NCBI RefSeq assembly: GCF_009711185.1
Contig: NZ_WMIF01000001.1
Location: forward strand, 1 to 64,000
DNA length: 64,000 nucleotides
Source of the DNA: Paracoccus limosus
Lineage (GTDB): Bacteria; Pseudomonadota; Alphaproteobacteria; Rhodobacterales; Rhodobacteraceae
Reading direction: 5' to 3'
The notes below the pieces were generated by a model that was not told the origin of the DNA, did no database searches, and saw only the letters and a program-made list of their open reading frames with translations. How positions within the stretch are numbered: position 1 is the stretch's first letter; each line of letters starts with the position of its first letter. Made by a program: the position numbers and the translations under genes. Positions 43,094 to 51,309 of this stretch are shown here, piece by piece.

Positions 43094-44113
43094 TCAGGCC
43101 TTGCGGATCGTATCGCCGGGCAGAAAGGTCGGCGCCAGCGCGACCATACCGTTTTCGGGCCGCGGCTCCTTGCTCGCCACGATGCGCGCCGCGCGCCGGC
43201 CGATGTCGATGCGCCGGGCATCGGTGGTGGTCAGCCGCATCGGCAACCCGTCCAGCAGCTCGACACCGTTGAACCCGGCAAGCCCCAGCTTGCCCGGAAT
43301 GTCATAGCCCTGCTCCAGACACCACAGCAGCCCGCCCGCGCCGATCATATCGTTGGAGTAATATAGAAAATCCAGATCTGGCTCGCGCGTCATGATGCGC
43401 TCGGTCAGCTCGCGTCCCTTCTGCAGCGACGAGCCGCCCTGATAATATTCTCGCGCCACCAGCTGCACGCCCGATTCGCCCAGCCGCTCCTCAAAGCCGG
43501 CCAGACGTTTGCGGGCGCGATGATCCTCGGGCATATGCGTGCCGATAAAGCCGATGCGGCGATAACCGGCGTTTAGGATCTCGGTGGCGATCTCGGCCCC
43601 GGCCCGGCGATGCGAGATGCCGACTGCCGTGTCGATGGGTGTGCCGTCCACATCCATGATCTCGACCACCGGCAGCCCGGCATTGTCCAGCATCGCTCGC
43701 GCCACCTTGCTGTGCTCGAGCCCGGCAAGGATCACCCCCGAGGGCCGCCAGCTCAGCATGTCGTAAAGCACCGTATCCTCACGCGAGGGGCTGTAATTCG
43801 TCACCCCCACCACCGGTTGCAGCCCGGTATCGTCCAGTTCCGCCGAGATCCCGCCCAGCACGTCGGGAAACACCATGTTCGACAGCGAGGGGATGATGAC
43901 CGCGACCAGATTGACCCGCTTGCTGGCCAGCCCGCCGGCGATCTTGTTGGGGACATAGCCCAGCGTGCGGGCGGCGGTCAGCACCTTCTCGCGTGTCGCG
44001 GCCGAGACATCGCCCCGGTTGCGCAAAACACGGCTGACCGTCATCTCGGACACGCCCGAGGCTTCCGAGACATCACGCAGGGTCAGGGGGCGGCGGGGCT
44101 TTTTGTTGTTCAT
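43094..44113 (-). CDS. LacI-family transcriptional regulator (GntR-like)
   Basis: 339 residues. N-terminal HTH and hinge (T-L-R-D-V-S-E-A-S-G-V-S-E-M-T-V-S-R-V-L at about 10-29), then a periplasmic-binding-like sugar domain (I-I-P-S-L-S-N-M-V-F-P-D-V-L, I-G-F-I-G-T-H). It resembles the gluconate-type GntR subgroup. No sugar gene is next to it; a candidate operator is just upstream, so it is at least autoregulated. The start at 44113 is chosen over the one 15 bases upstream because M-N-N-K-K-P gives the usual N-terminus. Confidence 0.92.
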   Translation of the reverse strand: MNNKKPRRPLTLRDVSEASGVSEMTVSRVLRNRGDVSAATREKVLTAARTLGYVPNKIAGGLASKRVNLVAVIIPSLSNMVFPDVLGGISAELDDTGLQPVVGVTNYSPSREDTVLYDMLSWRPSGVILAGLEHSKVARAMLDNAGLPVVEIMDVDGTPIDTAVGISHRRAGAEIATEILNAGYRRIGFIGTHMPEDHRARKRLAGFEERLGESGVQLVAREYYQGGSSLQKGRELTERIMTREPDLDFLYYSNDMIGAGGLLWCLEQGYDIPGKLGLAGFNGVELLDGLPMRLTTTDARRIDIGRRAARIVASKEPRPENGMVALAPTFLPGDTIRKA

Positions 44114-44123
44114 AAGGGCTACC

Positions 44124-44153
44124 GACACGAAATCATGTTACCGTTATCGTGTC
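44124..44153. promoter_or_regulatory. candidate LacI/GntR-type operator
   Basis: Inverted repeat GACACGA (44124-44130) and TCGTGTC (44147-44153) framing the sequence ATGTTACCGTTA, which matches one arm and the centre of the E. coli GntR operator (ATGTTACCGGTAACAT as remembered). It is 11 bases upstream of the regulator's start. Confidence 0.55.
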
Positions 44154-44209
44154 TCGCCCGCCACGGCAACCTTGCCATTCCCGTGCCGAGCGGGCAAAAG
44201 GTCAGCGGC

Positions 44210-44286
44210 GGCCCCGTGGCTCAACTGGATAGAGCAGCCCCCTCCTAAGGGGCAGGTTACAGGTTCAAGTCCTGTCGGGGTCACCA
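44210..44286 (+). tRNA. tRNA-Arg, anticodon CCT (decodes AGG)
   Basis: 77 bases including an encoded CCA. Acceptor GGCCCCG pairs with CGGGGTC (one G-U); the D-arm has GCTC...GAGC; the anticodon stem GCCCC/GGGGC (split) encloses the loop CTCCTAA with anticodon CCT; the T-arm is CAGG-TTCAAGT-CCTG. It is the integration site of the adjacent prophage: the integrase gene begins to the right and ends 25 bases from the CCA, so the 3' half of this tRNA is the likely attachment core. Confidence 0.95.
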
Positions 44287-44289
44287 CCT

Positions 44290-44306
44290 GGTAAAAATAC
44301 CTTTTT
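44290..44306. terminator. short hairpin with T-tract after the tRNA
   Basis: GGTA-AAAA-TACC followed by five T, 4 bases after the CCA of tRNA-Arg. It could terminate the tRNA and, on the other strand, the integrase transcript. Confidence 0.45.
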
Positions 44307-44310
44307 ATTT

Positions 44311-45429
44311 TCAAGCATTAGCTGACAGGTTTCCATTCTTGGTGCTGATGGTTTCCAAATTTTGTTCCTTGTTCGTGCTTGACAGGATGCGCTTGCGGTC
44401 AGCCGCCTTGCTGTATCTCTGCACCTCGGACAGGCTTTCATGACCAGTCCACGCGGCTATCTGGTGAGCTGTCGCGCCAGCTTCTGCCAGCGCCATTGCT
44501 CGGGACTTTCGCAGACCATGAGCAGATTTCCCTGCGATCCCGGCATCAGCGGCGGCCTCAGCAAACCAGCTGCTGAACGCCTTTTCCGAGCGAGGCTTTC
44601 CGCGTGCCGTGACCAGCCACGTCATGTGGCGAGGTGCATGGCTTATCGCCGCCATAAGCAGATCCAGATCAGCCTGCATGTCTAGCGCGAAATCGGGCAG
44701 GGCACGGTTGAATGGTATTGATACCTCACTCCCTGTCTTGCGCTGCCTGAAGCTCAGCCAGCCGTCCTTGGTCACCATTCCAGGGCCAATCCGCACTGAA
44801 TCTGATGCTCTGGCGGCGGTCCAATAGATCAACTCCATCGCGAGACGTTGCGGCTTGGTCACCGGCCAATGCTCACGGAATGCCGCTATTTCCTCATTTG
44901 TCCACGGCTTGAAGCCGTCGCTCTTCGCGGTCTTTGCCTTTTCGACTTCGGCAGACGGATCATTTGCGATTAGCCTGGACTTCTTGGCCCACACGCACAG
45001 GCTGCGCCACACTTTTCGCCGGTTGTTGGCGGGATGGGGTTGCAGCTTTGCGATATCAGCTTCGATGTGTGAGGCGCGCAGGTCGGAAAGACGTGCCGTG
45101 CCCCATGTGTCGGCTATCTTACTGAGGTGCCCACGCCGTTGCTGCCGGGTGGTGATAGCCATTCCGCAGAATTCAGCACTTAGCTGATAGCTGACTATCG
45201 CTGCTGCGATACTTCCTGTCGCGACCTTTCTCCCCTGCTTATCAGTCTTTGCTGCTGCGAGCGCAGCGGAATATGCCATCAGGAATTCCGCGCTGTCTTT
45301 GGGGGCGTCCGGCAATCTCACCAGCTTGTGGCCGGGCACTGCCAGATAGGTAAACCGGCGGCCATTCGGCTTGGTTATGATCTTGACGTGCTTGAGCCTC
45401 ACCGCATTGCCCGCATGATTTCGTCGCAT
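44311..45429 (-). CDS. int: tyrosine recombinase (phage integrase)
   Basis: Site-specific recombinase for prophage integration and excision. 372 residues. N-terminal DNA-binding part (to about 160) and a catalytic domain with Arg I in W-T-A-A-R-A-S-D-S-V near residue 205, H-G-L-R (His-x-x-Arg) near 305, W-T-G-H near 326 and the nucleophile Tyr in E-V-Q-R-Y-S-K near 336. It is transcribed toward the tRNA. Its start overlaps the excisionase-type gene by 31 bases. Confidence 0.95.
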   Translation of the reverse strand: MRRNHAGNAVRLKHVKIITKPNGRRFTYLAVPGHKLVRLPDAPKDSAEFLMAYSAALAAAKTDKQGRKVATGSIAAAIVSYQLSAEFCGMAITTRQQRRGHLSKIADTWGTARLSDLRASHIEADIAKLQPHPANNRRKVWRSLCVWAKKSRLIANDPSAEVEKAKTAKSDGFKPWTNEEIAAFREHWPVTKPQRLAMELIYWTAARASDSVRIGPGMVTKDGWLSFRQRKTGSEVSIPFNRALPDFALDMQADLDLLMAAISHAPRHMTWLVTARGKPRSEKAFSSWFAEAAADAGIAGKSAHGLRKSRAMALAEAGATAHQIAAWTGHESLSEVQRYSKAADRKRILSSTNKEQNLETISTKNGNLSANA

Positions 45430-45635
45430 GAGTTTGGCCCCTCGGCGCTCTGCCCGTCATCGGGCAGTCCCGAGGCATATTCGTCTAGGGTCAGGCGGTC
45501 GTAAAGGCGCTTCCCGCCCAGAACCTTCCGGGGCAGGCCCAGACCTCGAAGCGTCGTCTCGCTGACGCCAAGATAGTGCGCGGCTTGAGGGGCGGGCAGC
45601 AGCCTAGGCACAAAAGCAAGATCATGCGCTCCCAT
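45399..45635 (-). CDS. excisionase-type HTH protein
   Basis: 78 residues with a MerR-like helix-turn-helix (Q-A-A-H-Y-L-G-V-S-E-T-T-L-R-G-L near 14-29, then a basic segment P-R-K-V-L-G-G-K-R-L-Y). This is the usual layout of small phage excisionases, which set the direction of integrase. The start at 45635 has GGAGG 4 bases upstream (inside the preceding small ORF) and overlaps that ORF's stop (TGATG). An AlpA-type regulator is the alternative. Confidence 0.8.
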   Translation of the reverse strand: MGAHDLAFVPRLLPAPQAAHYLGVSETTLRGLGLPRKVLGGKRLYDRLTLDEYASGLPDDGQSAEGPNSCDEIMRAMR

Positions 45636-45724
45636 CACCACCTCCATCTCTTCATCACAACCGCGAACGCCTCGTTCAGCACGCGCTCCATCGCCTCTGC
45701 GTCCCATGCTGCGGGGTGGGTCAT
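45635..45724 (-). CDS. 29-residue phage small ORF
   Basis: Reads MTHPAAWDAEAMERVLNEAF and then a short Val/Met stretch ending K-R-W-R-W. It overlaps both neighbours by 3-4 bases (ATGA with the upstream gene, TGATG with the excisionase gene), which supports real translation, at least as a coupling device. Family not recognised. Confidence 0.55.
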   Translation of the reverse strand: MTHPAAWDAEAMERVLNEAFAVVMKRWRW

Positions 45725-45969
45725 TTTCTGGCCTCCCGATCAGCGTGTTTCAGCGGCAGGGCGAGGATAGCATCACGAGAAACCCATCCAGAGACCTGAT
45801 CATTGCGGTCGCAAACATCCGCCGCCCTCTGCCGCATGTCCCGCTCTGCGTTGGACAGCATGGATCGCGCCTCGTCCCGCTCGGCCTCGGCCTTCTCGGC
45901 GCGCTGGGTCAGGCGGGCGATCTCGGCTTGGGCGATGGCAAGCAGATCTACGGTTTCTGAATGTTTCAT
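45721..45969 (-). CDS. phage small coiled-coil protein
   Basis: 82 residues. Residues 8-50 form one strongly heptad-patterned, Glu/Ala/Arg-rich helix (LLAIAQAEIARLTQRAEKAE...), followed by a short globular end. No family is recognised. It overlaps the PAPS-reductase-like gene by ATGA upstream and the small ORF by ATGA downstream. Confidence 0.65.
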   Translation of the reverse strand: MKHSETVDLLAIAQAEIARLTQRAEKAEAERDEARSMLSNAERDMRQRAADVCDRNDQVSGWVSRDAILALPLKHADREARK

Positions 45970-46967
45970 TCGCACAGTCCATATTGAGATGAGCATGACA
46001 GCGCCTCGTCCTCGGCGAACGCGGCTTCGAGCAGGTTGAACTGGCGCCCGCCTCGATCCGTGCGCGCCCATTCTGCCACGTCGCGGGCGGTCGGCCATGC
46101 GACCTGCGCCGAGGCGGCGTCGCGCTCCTCACGATCATTGATCTTACTGATGCGGCGCGCGTGAGCAGCCCCCTCGGGCGTCACATCAGCGGCGAAGAAT
46201 GTAGCGCGCTGACGCTTGCTGGCTTCGGCGCAGATCGCCTCCCATTCTGAAATTCGCTCGAAAGCCTCGGGGAAGCGGATCGCAATGGCACGGATTTCGC
46301 CCTTGTTGGCGTTGATGCAGGGGAAGCAGCCGACGCGCCCCATGCCTTGAAGATAGAGCGGGTTCGGGTCGAGGCCGTGCGCGGCGGCATAGCCGAACAC
46401 GTTCTCGGCCGACCAGTGGATCAGCGGGCGATAGAACCGCATGGCGTGCTGGCCCGGCGTTCTGACCGTCTGCCACATCGGCGCATTGCGGCGGGCTAGG
46501 CTCTCCGCACGGCGCACGCCCAGCCATTGCGCCACGGGGCCGGCCTGTCGCGCGGGGTCGATCACCTGCTTGCCGATGGGTTCGGATTTCAGAAACTCGG
46601 TGCAGAACTGCACCCGGCGAGATGGGAACCTGCCTTTCCACAGATACAGGTCGAGAAACGGAATGCCGGTCGGCTGGAGCGCGGCGATTGCCCGATCCAC
46701 CCATGCCTGCGGCACGCCTTCCGCCGCCCAATGCTCGGCGATGTAAGCGCGCTTCTTGTCCATGCGCTCGGTGAAATCCGCGCGGTAAATCTCGACCTGC
46801 GGACCGCCGGTTCGGTCGCACAGACGCTCGGCATATTCAATGGTGATCGGATGCTCGTTTCCGGTGTCGGCCATGACGGCCCGGAACGGAACACCGCGCT
46901 GAAGCGCCAGCAGGTAGCAGGCCGTGCTGTCCTTGCCGCCGCTGATGTTAACGATGTGCTGGATCAT
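45966..46967 (-). CDS. phage PAPS-reductase-like (adenine nucleotide alpha-hydrolase) protein
   Basis: 333 residues. The PP-loop S-G-G-K-D-S is at 9-14; T-E-F-L-K-S-E-P and a C-F-P-C pair near residue 217 (with a further Cys in the region) suggest a metal or Fe-S site. This is the phosphoadenosine-phosphosulfate-reductase-like family frequently carried by phages, related in fold to DndC, which takes part in DNA phosphorothioation. Phage members are not known to act in sulfate assimilation; a role in nucleic-acid modification is my inference. Confidence 0.85.
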   Translation of the reverse strand: MIQHIVNISGGKDSTACYLLALQRGVPFRAVMADTGNEHPITIEYAERLCDRTGGPQVEIYRADFTERMDKKRAYIAEHWAAEGVPQAWVDRAIAALQPTGIPFLDLYLWKGRFPSRRVQFCTEFLKSEPIGKQVIDPARQAGPVAQWLGVRRAESLARRNAPMWQTVRTPGQHAMRFYRPLIHWSAENVFGYAAAHGLDPNPLYLQGMGRVGCFPCINANKGEIRAIAIRFPEAFERISEWEAICAEASKRQRATFFAADVTPEGAAHARRISKINDREERDAASAQVAWPTARDVAEWARTDRGGRQFNLLEAAFAEDEALSCSSQYGLCE

Positions 46968-47594
46968 TCACGCACCGCCTTTCAGGGCGCGCAGGGCGGC
47001 TACTGCGTCAGCCGCTAGACTCCATTTTGTGGTGTAGTCGATTGGATTGCGCCCCTTTGACCGCATTTCTGTTTCGTGCTGCTTTAGAAGCGCGTGGATT
47101 ACATCGTTATATCCCGCCTCCGAGACCGACACGCTGGGCTGGGGCGGGTGGGCGGTCAGCCTTGCCTCCCCGAACCCGGCGTTGAATCCGGATTTCCACG
47201 CCTCGTCCAATTCGTCCTCGGTCGGCACCACCTCTTGCGCGGTCGGGGTTGCTGGGGTCAGCGGCTCGATGAACGTCTTGTCATCAACCCAGCCGTCCAT
47301 GATCTGCCCCTCGGGCTGCGGGGCGCGCAGGGCGGCGAGATAATCTCTCGCCTCAGTCAGCCATTTGGGTTGATCGTCGCCAATACGCAGATGGCGTCTG
47401 GCGATAGGGGTGTCGATGTGACCCATGACGTTTTGCAGATGTTCCAGCGCCCGCACCTGCCCCGAGGCGCAGAGGTCGGCGCGGACGAATTCTACTTCAC
47501 AGTCTTTACGCGTCTCACCCGGACATTCCTCGACCCACGTGAGGTTGTCCATATCAGCCCAGATCCGATCCGGCTTTTGCGCATCAGTCGTCAT
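46968..47594 (-). CDS. hypothetical phage protein
   Basis: 208 residues, acidic, no membrane segment. The N-terminal stretch D-R-I-W-A-D and the following W-V-E-E-C-P-G resemble small phage proteins of unknown function; the middle has R-I-G-D-D-Q-P-K-W-L-T-E-A-R-D-Y-L and the end is helical. It abuts the PAPS-like gene with no gap (stop then ATG) and overlaps the upstream gene by 11 bases. Confidence 0.6.
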   Translation of the reverse strand: MTTDAQKPDRIWADMDNLTWVEECPGETRKDCEVEFVRADLCASGQVRALEHLQNVMGHIDTPIARRHLRIGDDQPKWLTEARDYLAALRAPQPEGQIMDGWVDDKTFIEPLTPATPTAQEVVPTEDELDEAWKSGFNAGFGEARLTAHPPQPSVSVSEAGYNDVIHALLKQHETEMRSKGRNPIDYTTKWSLAADAVAALRALKGGA

Positions 47595-48033
47595 GGCTGT
47601 CTCCTTCGTTGGTGGGGGGATAGAGCGTGGCCTTCACGCTGGCGATCCAGCCCTCGATTTCGCGGATCGCCTCGACGGTGTGGGCGTCTTCCGGTCCCGG
47701 CGACATGACACCGCCGATGCTGATGCCCTCCCGCAGGCACTCGCTCTCGATGGCCAGAAGATCGCAGCCCGCCAGCAGCAGGGCGCGCATGGCTTTGATT
47801 GTCGCGTCGTCCTCGATGGATTTGCGCAGCAGGTCGGGCACGAGGGCGATGGCGCGGGCGTTGGCGTCCTGCTGATCCTTTGGGGAATAGCAAAACTGGT
47901 CTGTGCAGATGGCGTCACGCTCACCGTCAATCTGATTGCAGAATGCATTTTCTGCATTACGCGACCACGGCCCCGGCGTGATCTGCTCCGCCAGCCGCTC
48001 CAGCTCGTCGGTCGGGATCTCGGGGTGGGTCAT
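47584..48033 (-). CDS. hypothetical phage protein (ead/Ea22-like N-terminus)
   Basis: 149 residues. The N-terminal E-L-E-R-L-A-E-Q-I-T-P-G-P-W-S resembles the start of a widespread group of phage early proteins (as in 'TPGPW' Ea22-like proteins); the central A-N-A-R-A-I-A-L-V-P-D-L-L-R-K fits the same group. Their function is unknown. I use the ATG at 48033, which overlaps the methylase-like gene's stop by ATGA. Confidence 0.65.
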   Translation of the reverse strand: MTHPEIPTDELERLAEQITPGPWSRNAENAFCNQIDGERDAICTDQFCYSPKDQQDANARAIALVPDLLRKSIEDDATIKAMRALLLAGCDLLAIESECLREGISIGGVMSPGPEDAHTVEAIREIEGWIASVKATLYPPTNEGDSHDD

Positions 48034-48713
48034 GCTGCAATCTCCTGTGCTGCGGCGTAATCGCCCCATTGCGCAAATGCCCTGGCGATGCCTGGGTAGG
48101 TTACGCTGCGCTCCAGCCAGCGGTCAGCCGAGGGCGAGAAACGGTTTTGGCCGCTGTCGGTCTGGTTGGACCACCGCTCCTTGCCATCAACTACACGGCC
48201 GCCGATACGAGCGGATGGGTCTTTGACCAGCAGCGGCAATCGGTCTAGCCACAGTCCGGTGGCCTTGCTGGCATCGTCCCCGAACTCGTATGGCTGGATC
48301 ACCTGATCCGGCGGGCGGATGGCCTTGTTGATGAAGCTCACCGCCGGGTTCTCCACCGCCTTCGGATACGGCAGGTCGAGGATGCGCCGAACGTCATCCA
48401 GAGCGCGCTCCCGCGCAGCGCGCCGCTCCGCCCCGGTCAGCGTGCCGGGCTTGACGCTCTGATGATAGCCGACGCCGGGGTAGCGCACAAAATCTGGGTC
48501 GCTGAACGCCCATGCCGCACTGCACGTCAGATAGGTACACATGGGGTGGAAAATGCCCCAATCCCATGATTGGGCAGTGACGCCCCAAATGTCACCCTGA
48601 ATATGCCACTGGTGATCCGCTGGCCGCAGATCGCAGGTCCAAGCCTCGATGCCGCGCTGACGCAACAGCGTGACGGTAATAGGGCAGCGAGAAAATCCGA
48701 TCAGGACTTTCAT
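48030..48713 (-). CDS. phage protein with DNA-cytosine-methylase-like motifs
   Basis: 227 residues. The start M-K-V-L-I-G-F-S-R (SAM-like first strand), L-R-P-A-D-H-Q-W-H-I-Q-G-D-I, I-F-H-P-M-C-T-Y-L (place of the P-C motif IV) and A-V-E-N-P-A-V-S (place of the E-N-V motif VI) follow the order seen in a phage family often annotated as DNA methylase. The protein is shorter than true C5 methyltransferases and lacks a clear target-recognition domain, so activity is uncertain. Confidence 0.7.
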   Translation of the reverse strand: MKVLIGFSRCPITVTLLRQRGIEAWTCDLRPADHQWHIQGDIWGVTAQSWDWGIFHPMCTYLTCSAAWAFSDPDFVRYPGVGYHQSVKPGTLTGAERRAARERALDDVRRILDLPYPKAVENPAVSFINKAIRPPDQVIQPYEFGDDASKATGLWLDRLPLLVKDPSARIGGRVVDGKERWSNQTDSGQNRFSPSADRWLERSVTYPGIARAFAQWGDYAAAQEIAA

Positions 48714-48793
48714 TTTGCCGCCCCCTTCCGCGCGACCCGCTCGATCATGTCGGCCCGGAACGCGGCGGCCCCGCCGTCTTTGGTCTGGGTCAT
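48710..48793 (-). CDS. 27-residue phage small ORF
   Basis: Reads M-T-Q-T-K-D-G-G-A-A-A-F-R-A-D-M-I-E-R-V-A-R-K-G-A. It is linked by 4-bp ATGA overlaps to both neighbours. Helical, basic; unknown function. Its start context (GCAGCATGACC) is the same as that of the gene at 48033. Confidence 0.5.
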   Translation of the reverse strand: MTQTKDGGAAAFRADMIERVARKGAAK

Positions 48794-49209
48794 GCTGCAC
48801 CGCCTTCCGCTGCCTTTGCCCAAGCTGCGATTTCCACCTCACCGCTGCTGCTGAACCGCCACGGCTGTGGTGAAAGCTGATGCGCGACCTGCCATTCATC
48901 GATGGCCTTGCGCACGCGCGTTTGCAGGTCGGCGTTCACCTCCGGTTTGAAGTCCAGAATCGGATCGCCGTCATCGTTGCATTGGTCGTAGAGGCTTTCT
49001 TCCGCAGCTTCGAAGAAAGCATCTTGATCGAAATAATCCGAAACGAGGATCGGGTATTTGGTGGCCTGCATGATCAGGCGGTGTTCTTCGGCCTCGGCCT
49101 CGGCTTCCGCCTCTTCGCGGCTCTCGAAGGGGCCGCCGGCCCAGACTTCCACGTCGTTCGATGTGTACCAAGCCGTTTGGCCGGCGGTCAGTTGATCGAT
49201 GGTTTTCAT
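48790..49209 (-). CDS. hypothetical acidic phage protein
   Basis: 139 residues, very acidic (E-S-R-E-E-A-E-A-E-A-E-A-E-E repeat near 30-43). The rest includes Y-F-D-Q-D-A-F-F-E-A-A-E-E-S-L-Y. No family recognised. Such acidic small proteins in phage early operons sometimes mimic DNA, but nothing in this sequence specifically shows that. Confidence 0.6.
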   Translation of the reverse strand: MKTIDQLTAGQTAWYTSNDVEVWAGGPFESREEAEAEAEAEEHRLIMQATKYPILVSDYFDQDAFFEAAEESLYDQCNDDGDPILDFKPEVNADLQTRVRKAIDEWQVAHQLSPQPWRFSSSGEVEIAAWAKAAEGGAA

Positions 49210-49267
49210 ATCGGGGTTCCTTTTCTGGGCCCGGCAGAGGGCACTACAACCGGCCGGGCAGGGGGGG

Positions 49268-50347
49268 TTAGCCGTCGTTGCCGGCGCGGAACGCGGCTTC
49301 GGCTGCGGCGAGCTCGGAGCGCTGCTCGGGGGTCAGGCCGTCGTCATCGGCGTCATTGGCGAACGGGTCATCTTCAACTGCGGCGCAATCGCGGTCGGCC
49401 GTCTCGGCCAGCGTCTTCAGTTCCTCGATGATGGTCCGGGCGATGGGCCGCGCAGCAACACCGTCATCCGACTGCCACCATTCGGTGAAGCGCTTTGTCC
49501 CTTCACGCGCCCGGTCCCGAGCACGGTCGAGGATTTCCTTCTGCTTTTGCGCATCGCCTTGGCCTTTGGCCCACTCGGCCATAGCGCGCCCGGTATCCAC
49601 CCCCATGGGGCGCCGCGGATCCAGCAGCGCCTTGAACTGGTCGGCGACCTTGATCTGGTGGACCGGGCAGCCGGGCGCCGACGGGTCGAGGATGACCATG
49701 GTCGTCATCTCGAAAAGGAGATCGCCGTCGCTGGCCGGATCCCATGGCACATCCTTGCGCCGAGTCTTGGTGTTCCGCGCGTTCTGGCGCGTCTTCAGGT
49801 CCTGCATGACCGGCTTTGCACGGGTGCAGATGATGATGTTCGTCTTCGCGCGCACGATGCGATCGATCAAGCGGCGATAGCGCGGCTTGACCTCGGCCCA
49901 GGCCAGCTGCGAACGGGCGTCCTTCTTGCTGTCGTCACCGCGCGTCAGCCGGTCCAGCGTCGTGGCGTGCAGGTCCAGCACCCCGCCGACGCCTTCCCAG
50001 GCGTGCGAGAAGCTGTCGAGGATCAGCACCGGCAGTTCGGCAGCCTCAGCCGCGTCGATCACGGAAATCCACCGCTCCGGCCCGAATCCAACCAGGTTCC
50101 CGGCATCGTCCAGCGCGGTGAAATCGTAATGGCACATCTCGGGGAAAGCCGCCTTGTAATGCAGCGCGCGCCGGTTCTCGGTGTCGACATAGCCGATCGG
50201 GGCGACAGCACGGCCAGTGACCGTCTCGGCGATGCCGCGCGCCATCAGCAGGGCGGTATAGGTCTTGCCGGTGCCAGAGCCACCGGAAAGCCCGATGGAC
50301 AGGGTGAGAGGGTCGTTCAGTTCGGCGACCGGGATAAAGCGGATCAT
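49268..50347 (-). CDS. RecA-fold phage ATPase (Sak4-like)
   Basis: 359 residues. Walker A G-G-S-G-T-G-K-T at 22-29, Walker B L-P-V-L-I-L-D-S-F-S near 103-112, and an early I-G-Y-V-D-T-E-N-R in between. The size and position next to a RecE-like nuclease are those of phage single-strand annealing or RecA-like recombination ATPases (Sak4 group, AAA_24). The acidic tail (about 325-350) resembles that of SSB-type partners. It overlaps the nuclease gene by ATGA. Confidence 0.75.
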   Translation of the reverse strand: MIRFIPVAELNDPLTLSIGLSGGSGTGKTYTALLMARGIAETVTGRAVAPIGYVDTENRRALHYKAAFPEMCHYDFTALDDAGNLVGFGPERWISVIDAAEAAELPVLILDSFSHAWEGVGGVLDLHATTLDRLTRGDDSKKDARSQLAWAEVKPRYRRLIDRIVRAKTNIIICTRAKPVMQDLKTRQNARNTKTRRKDVPWDPASDGDLLFEMTTMVILDPSAPGCPVHQIKVADQFKALLDPRRPMGVDTGRAMAEWAKGQGDAQKQKEILDRARDRAREGTKRFTEWWQSDDGVAARPIARTIIEELKTLAETADRDCAAVEDDPFANDADDDGLTPEQRSELAAAEAAFRAGNDG

Positions 50348-51309
50348 GCCCACGGGTTTTCTCCATGATTTTCGGGGGCCTGCCACATGTAGGCAGATGC
50401 AAGGATGTCTCGGCCGGTGGCTTGCTTCACCTCGGCCTCGAAGGTTTCTCGTTCCAGCCAGCGCGCCTGGTAGAACTCGGGCAGGTCCATCTGCACGATC
50501 TCTGCCGGATAGCCGGGCCACAGGCCCGTGGTCAGGCAATGCCGCCACATCTCGCGCGCCCGCGCGGTGCGCTTCCGTCCCATGACCATGCTGTCGCCGC
50601 CCAACTGGACGATGCAGCACTCATGCGGGGCTTCCTTCTCCACGAAAAGGAAGTTGAACTTCCTGTCCTCGCCGGTGGCTGCTTTCCACGTCTCGACATA
50701 GTGCGATGCTTGGAAATCAAGGCCGTAGGCCATGATCGCGCGCTGAACGGCCTGCGGGCTAGCGTCCACGGCGGTCTTCAGATCCCATAACGGCAGGCGC
50801 GGATCTTCGGGGGCGTGGTCAATGCGTGCACGGCACATCACCCCGTCGATCTCCGCCACCACAGTCAGTTCCGACCGGGCGGGCGGGAACGCCATGTCCA
50901 TGAATGCCAGGCGCCCCATGACCTCGGCGGCCATGTCGTGAACGGCATCAACCTCTGCCGCCTTGAGCGGCGTCATGCCGCGCGCGCGCATTTCTTGCGC
51001 CCATTCACGGGCGGCGTCGGTGCTGGCGGCGCCATTCTTCGCCAGCAGTTCTTCGGGATAGGCGACGTAATCTCCGCCTTTGCCCAAGACGCAGCGATGC
51101 GCGGCCCGGCCGATATCGAAGGTTTTTCTTTCGACCGGCTGGAAATCAGGGTTCAGTCGCGGAGAGGCGTGCCAAGCGTGGCGCGGACTGCGGTCCAGAA
51201 GGAGCCTGCCCACCCCGCTCGAAAGGCTGGGTCGCTCGCAGATCAGGTCGGCGTGGTAGGCTTCTTCGCTGATATTGGCGTGAACGCCTTGAGGAAGGAA
51301 ATCAAACAT
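50344..51309 (-). CDS. RecE/exonuclease VIII-like PD-(D/E)xK nuclease
   Basis: 321 residues. Typical features are an N-terminal P-S-L-S-S-G-V-G-R-L-L-L (29-40), T-F-D-I-G-R-A-A-H, E-I-D-G-V-M-C-R-A-R-I-D-H (first acidic residue), L-P-L-W-D-L-K-T-A (D and x-K of the motif, near 175), and Q-A-S-H-Y-V-E-T-W. Together with the neighbouring ATPase this is a phage 5'-3' recombination pair. I start at 51309; HNH gene and nuclease gene overlap by 8 bases. Confidence 0.85.
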   Translation of the reverse strand: MFDFLPQGVHANISEEAYHADLICERPSLSSGVGRLLLDRSPRHAWHASPRLNPDFQPVERKTFDIGRAAHRCVLGKGGDYVAYPEELLAKNGAASTDAAREWAQEMRARGMTPLKAAEVDAVHDMAAEVMGRLAFMDMAFPPARSELTVVAEIDGVMCRARIDHAPEDPRLPLWDLKTAVDASPQAVQRAIMAYGLDFQASHYVETWKAATGEDRKFNFLFVEKEAPHECCIVQLGGDSMVMGRKRTARAREMWRHCLTTGLWPGYPAEIVQMDLPEFYQARWLERETFEAEVKQATGRDILASAYMWQAPENHGENPWA

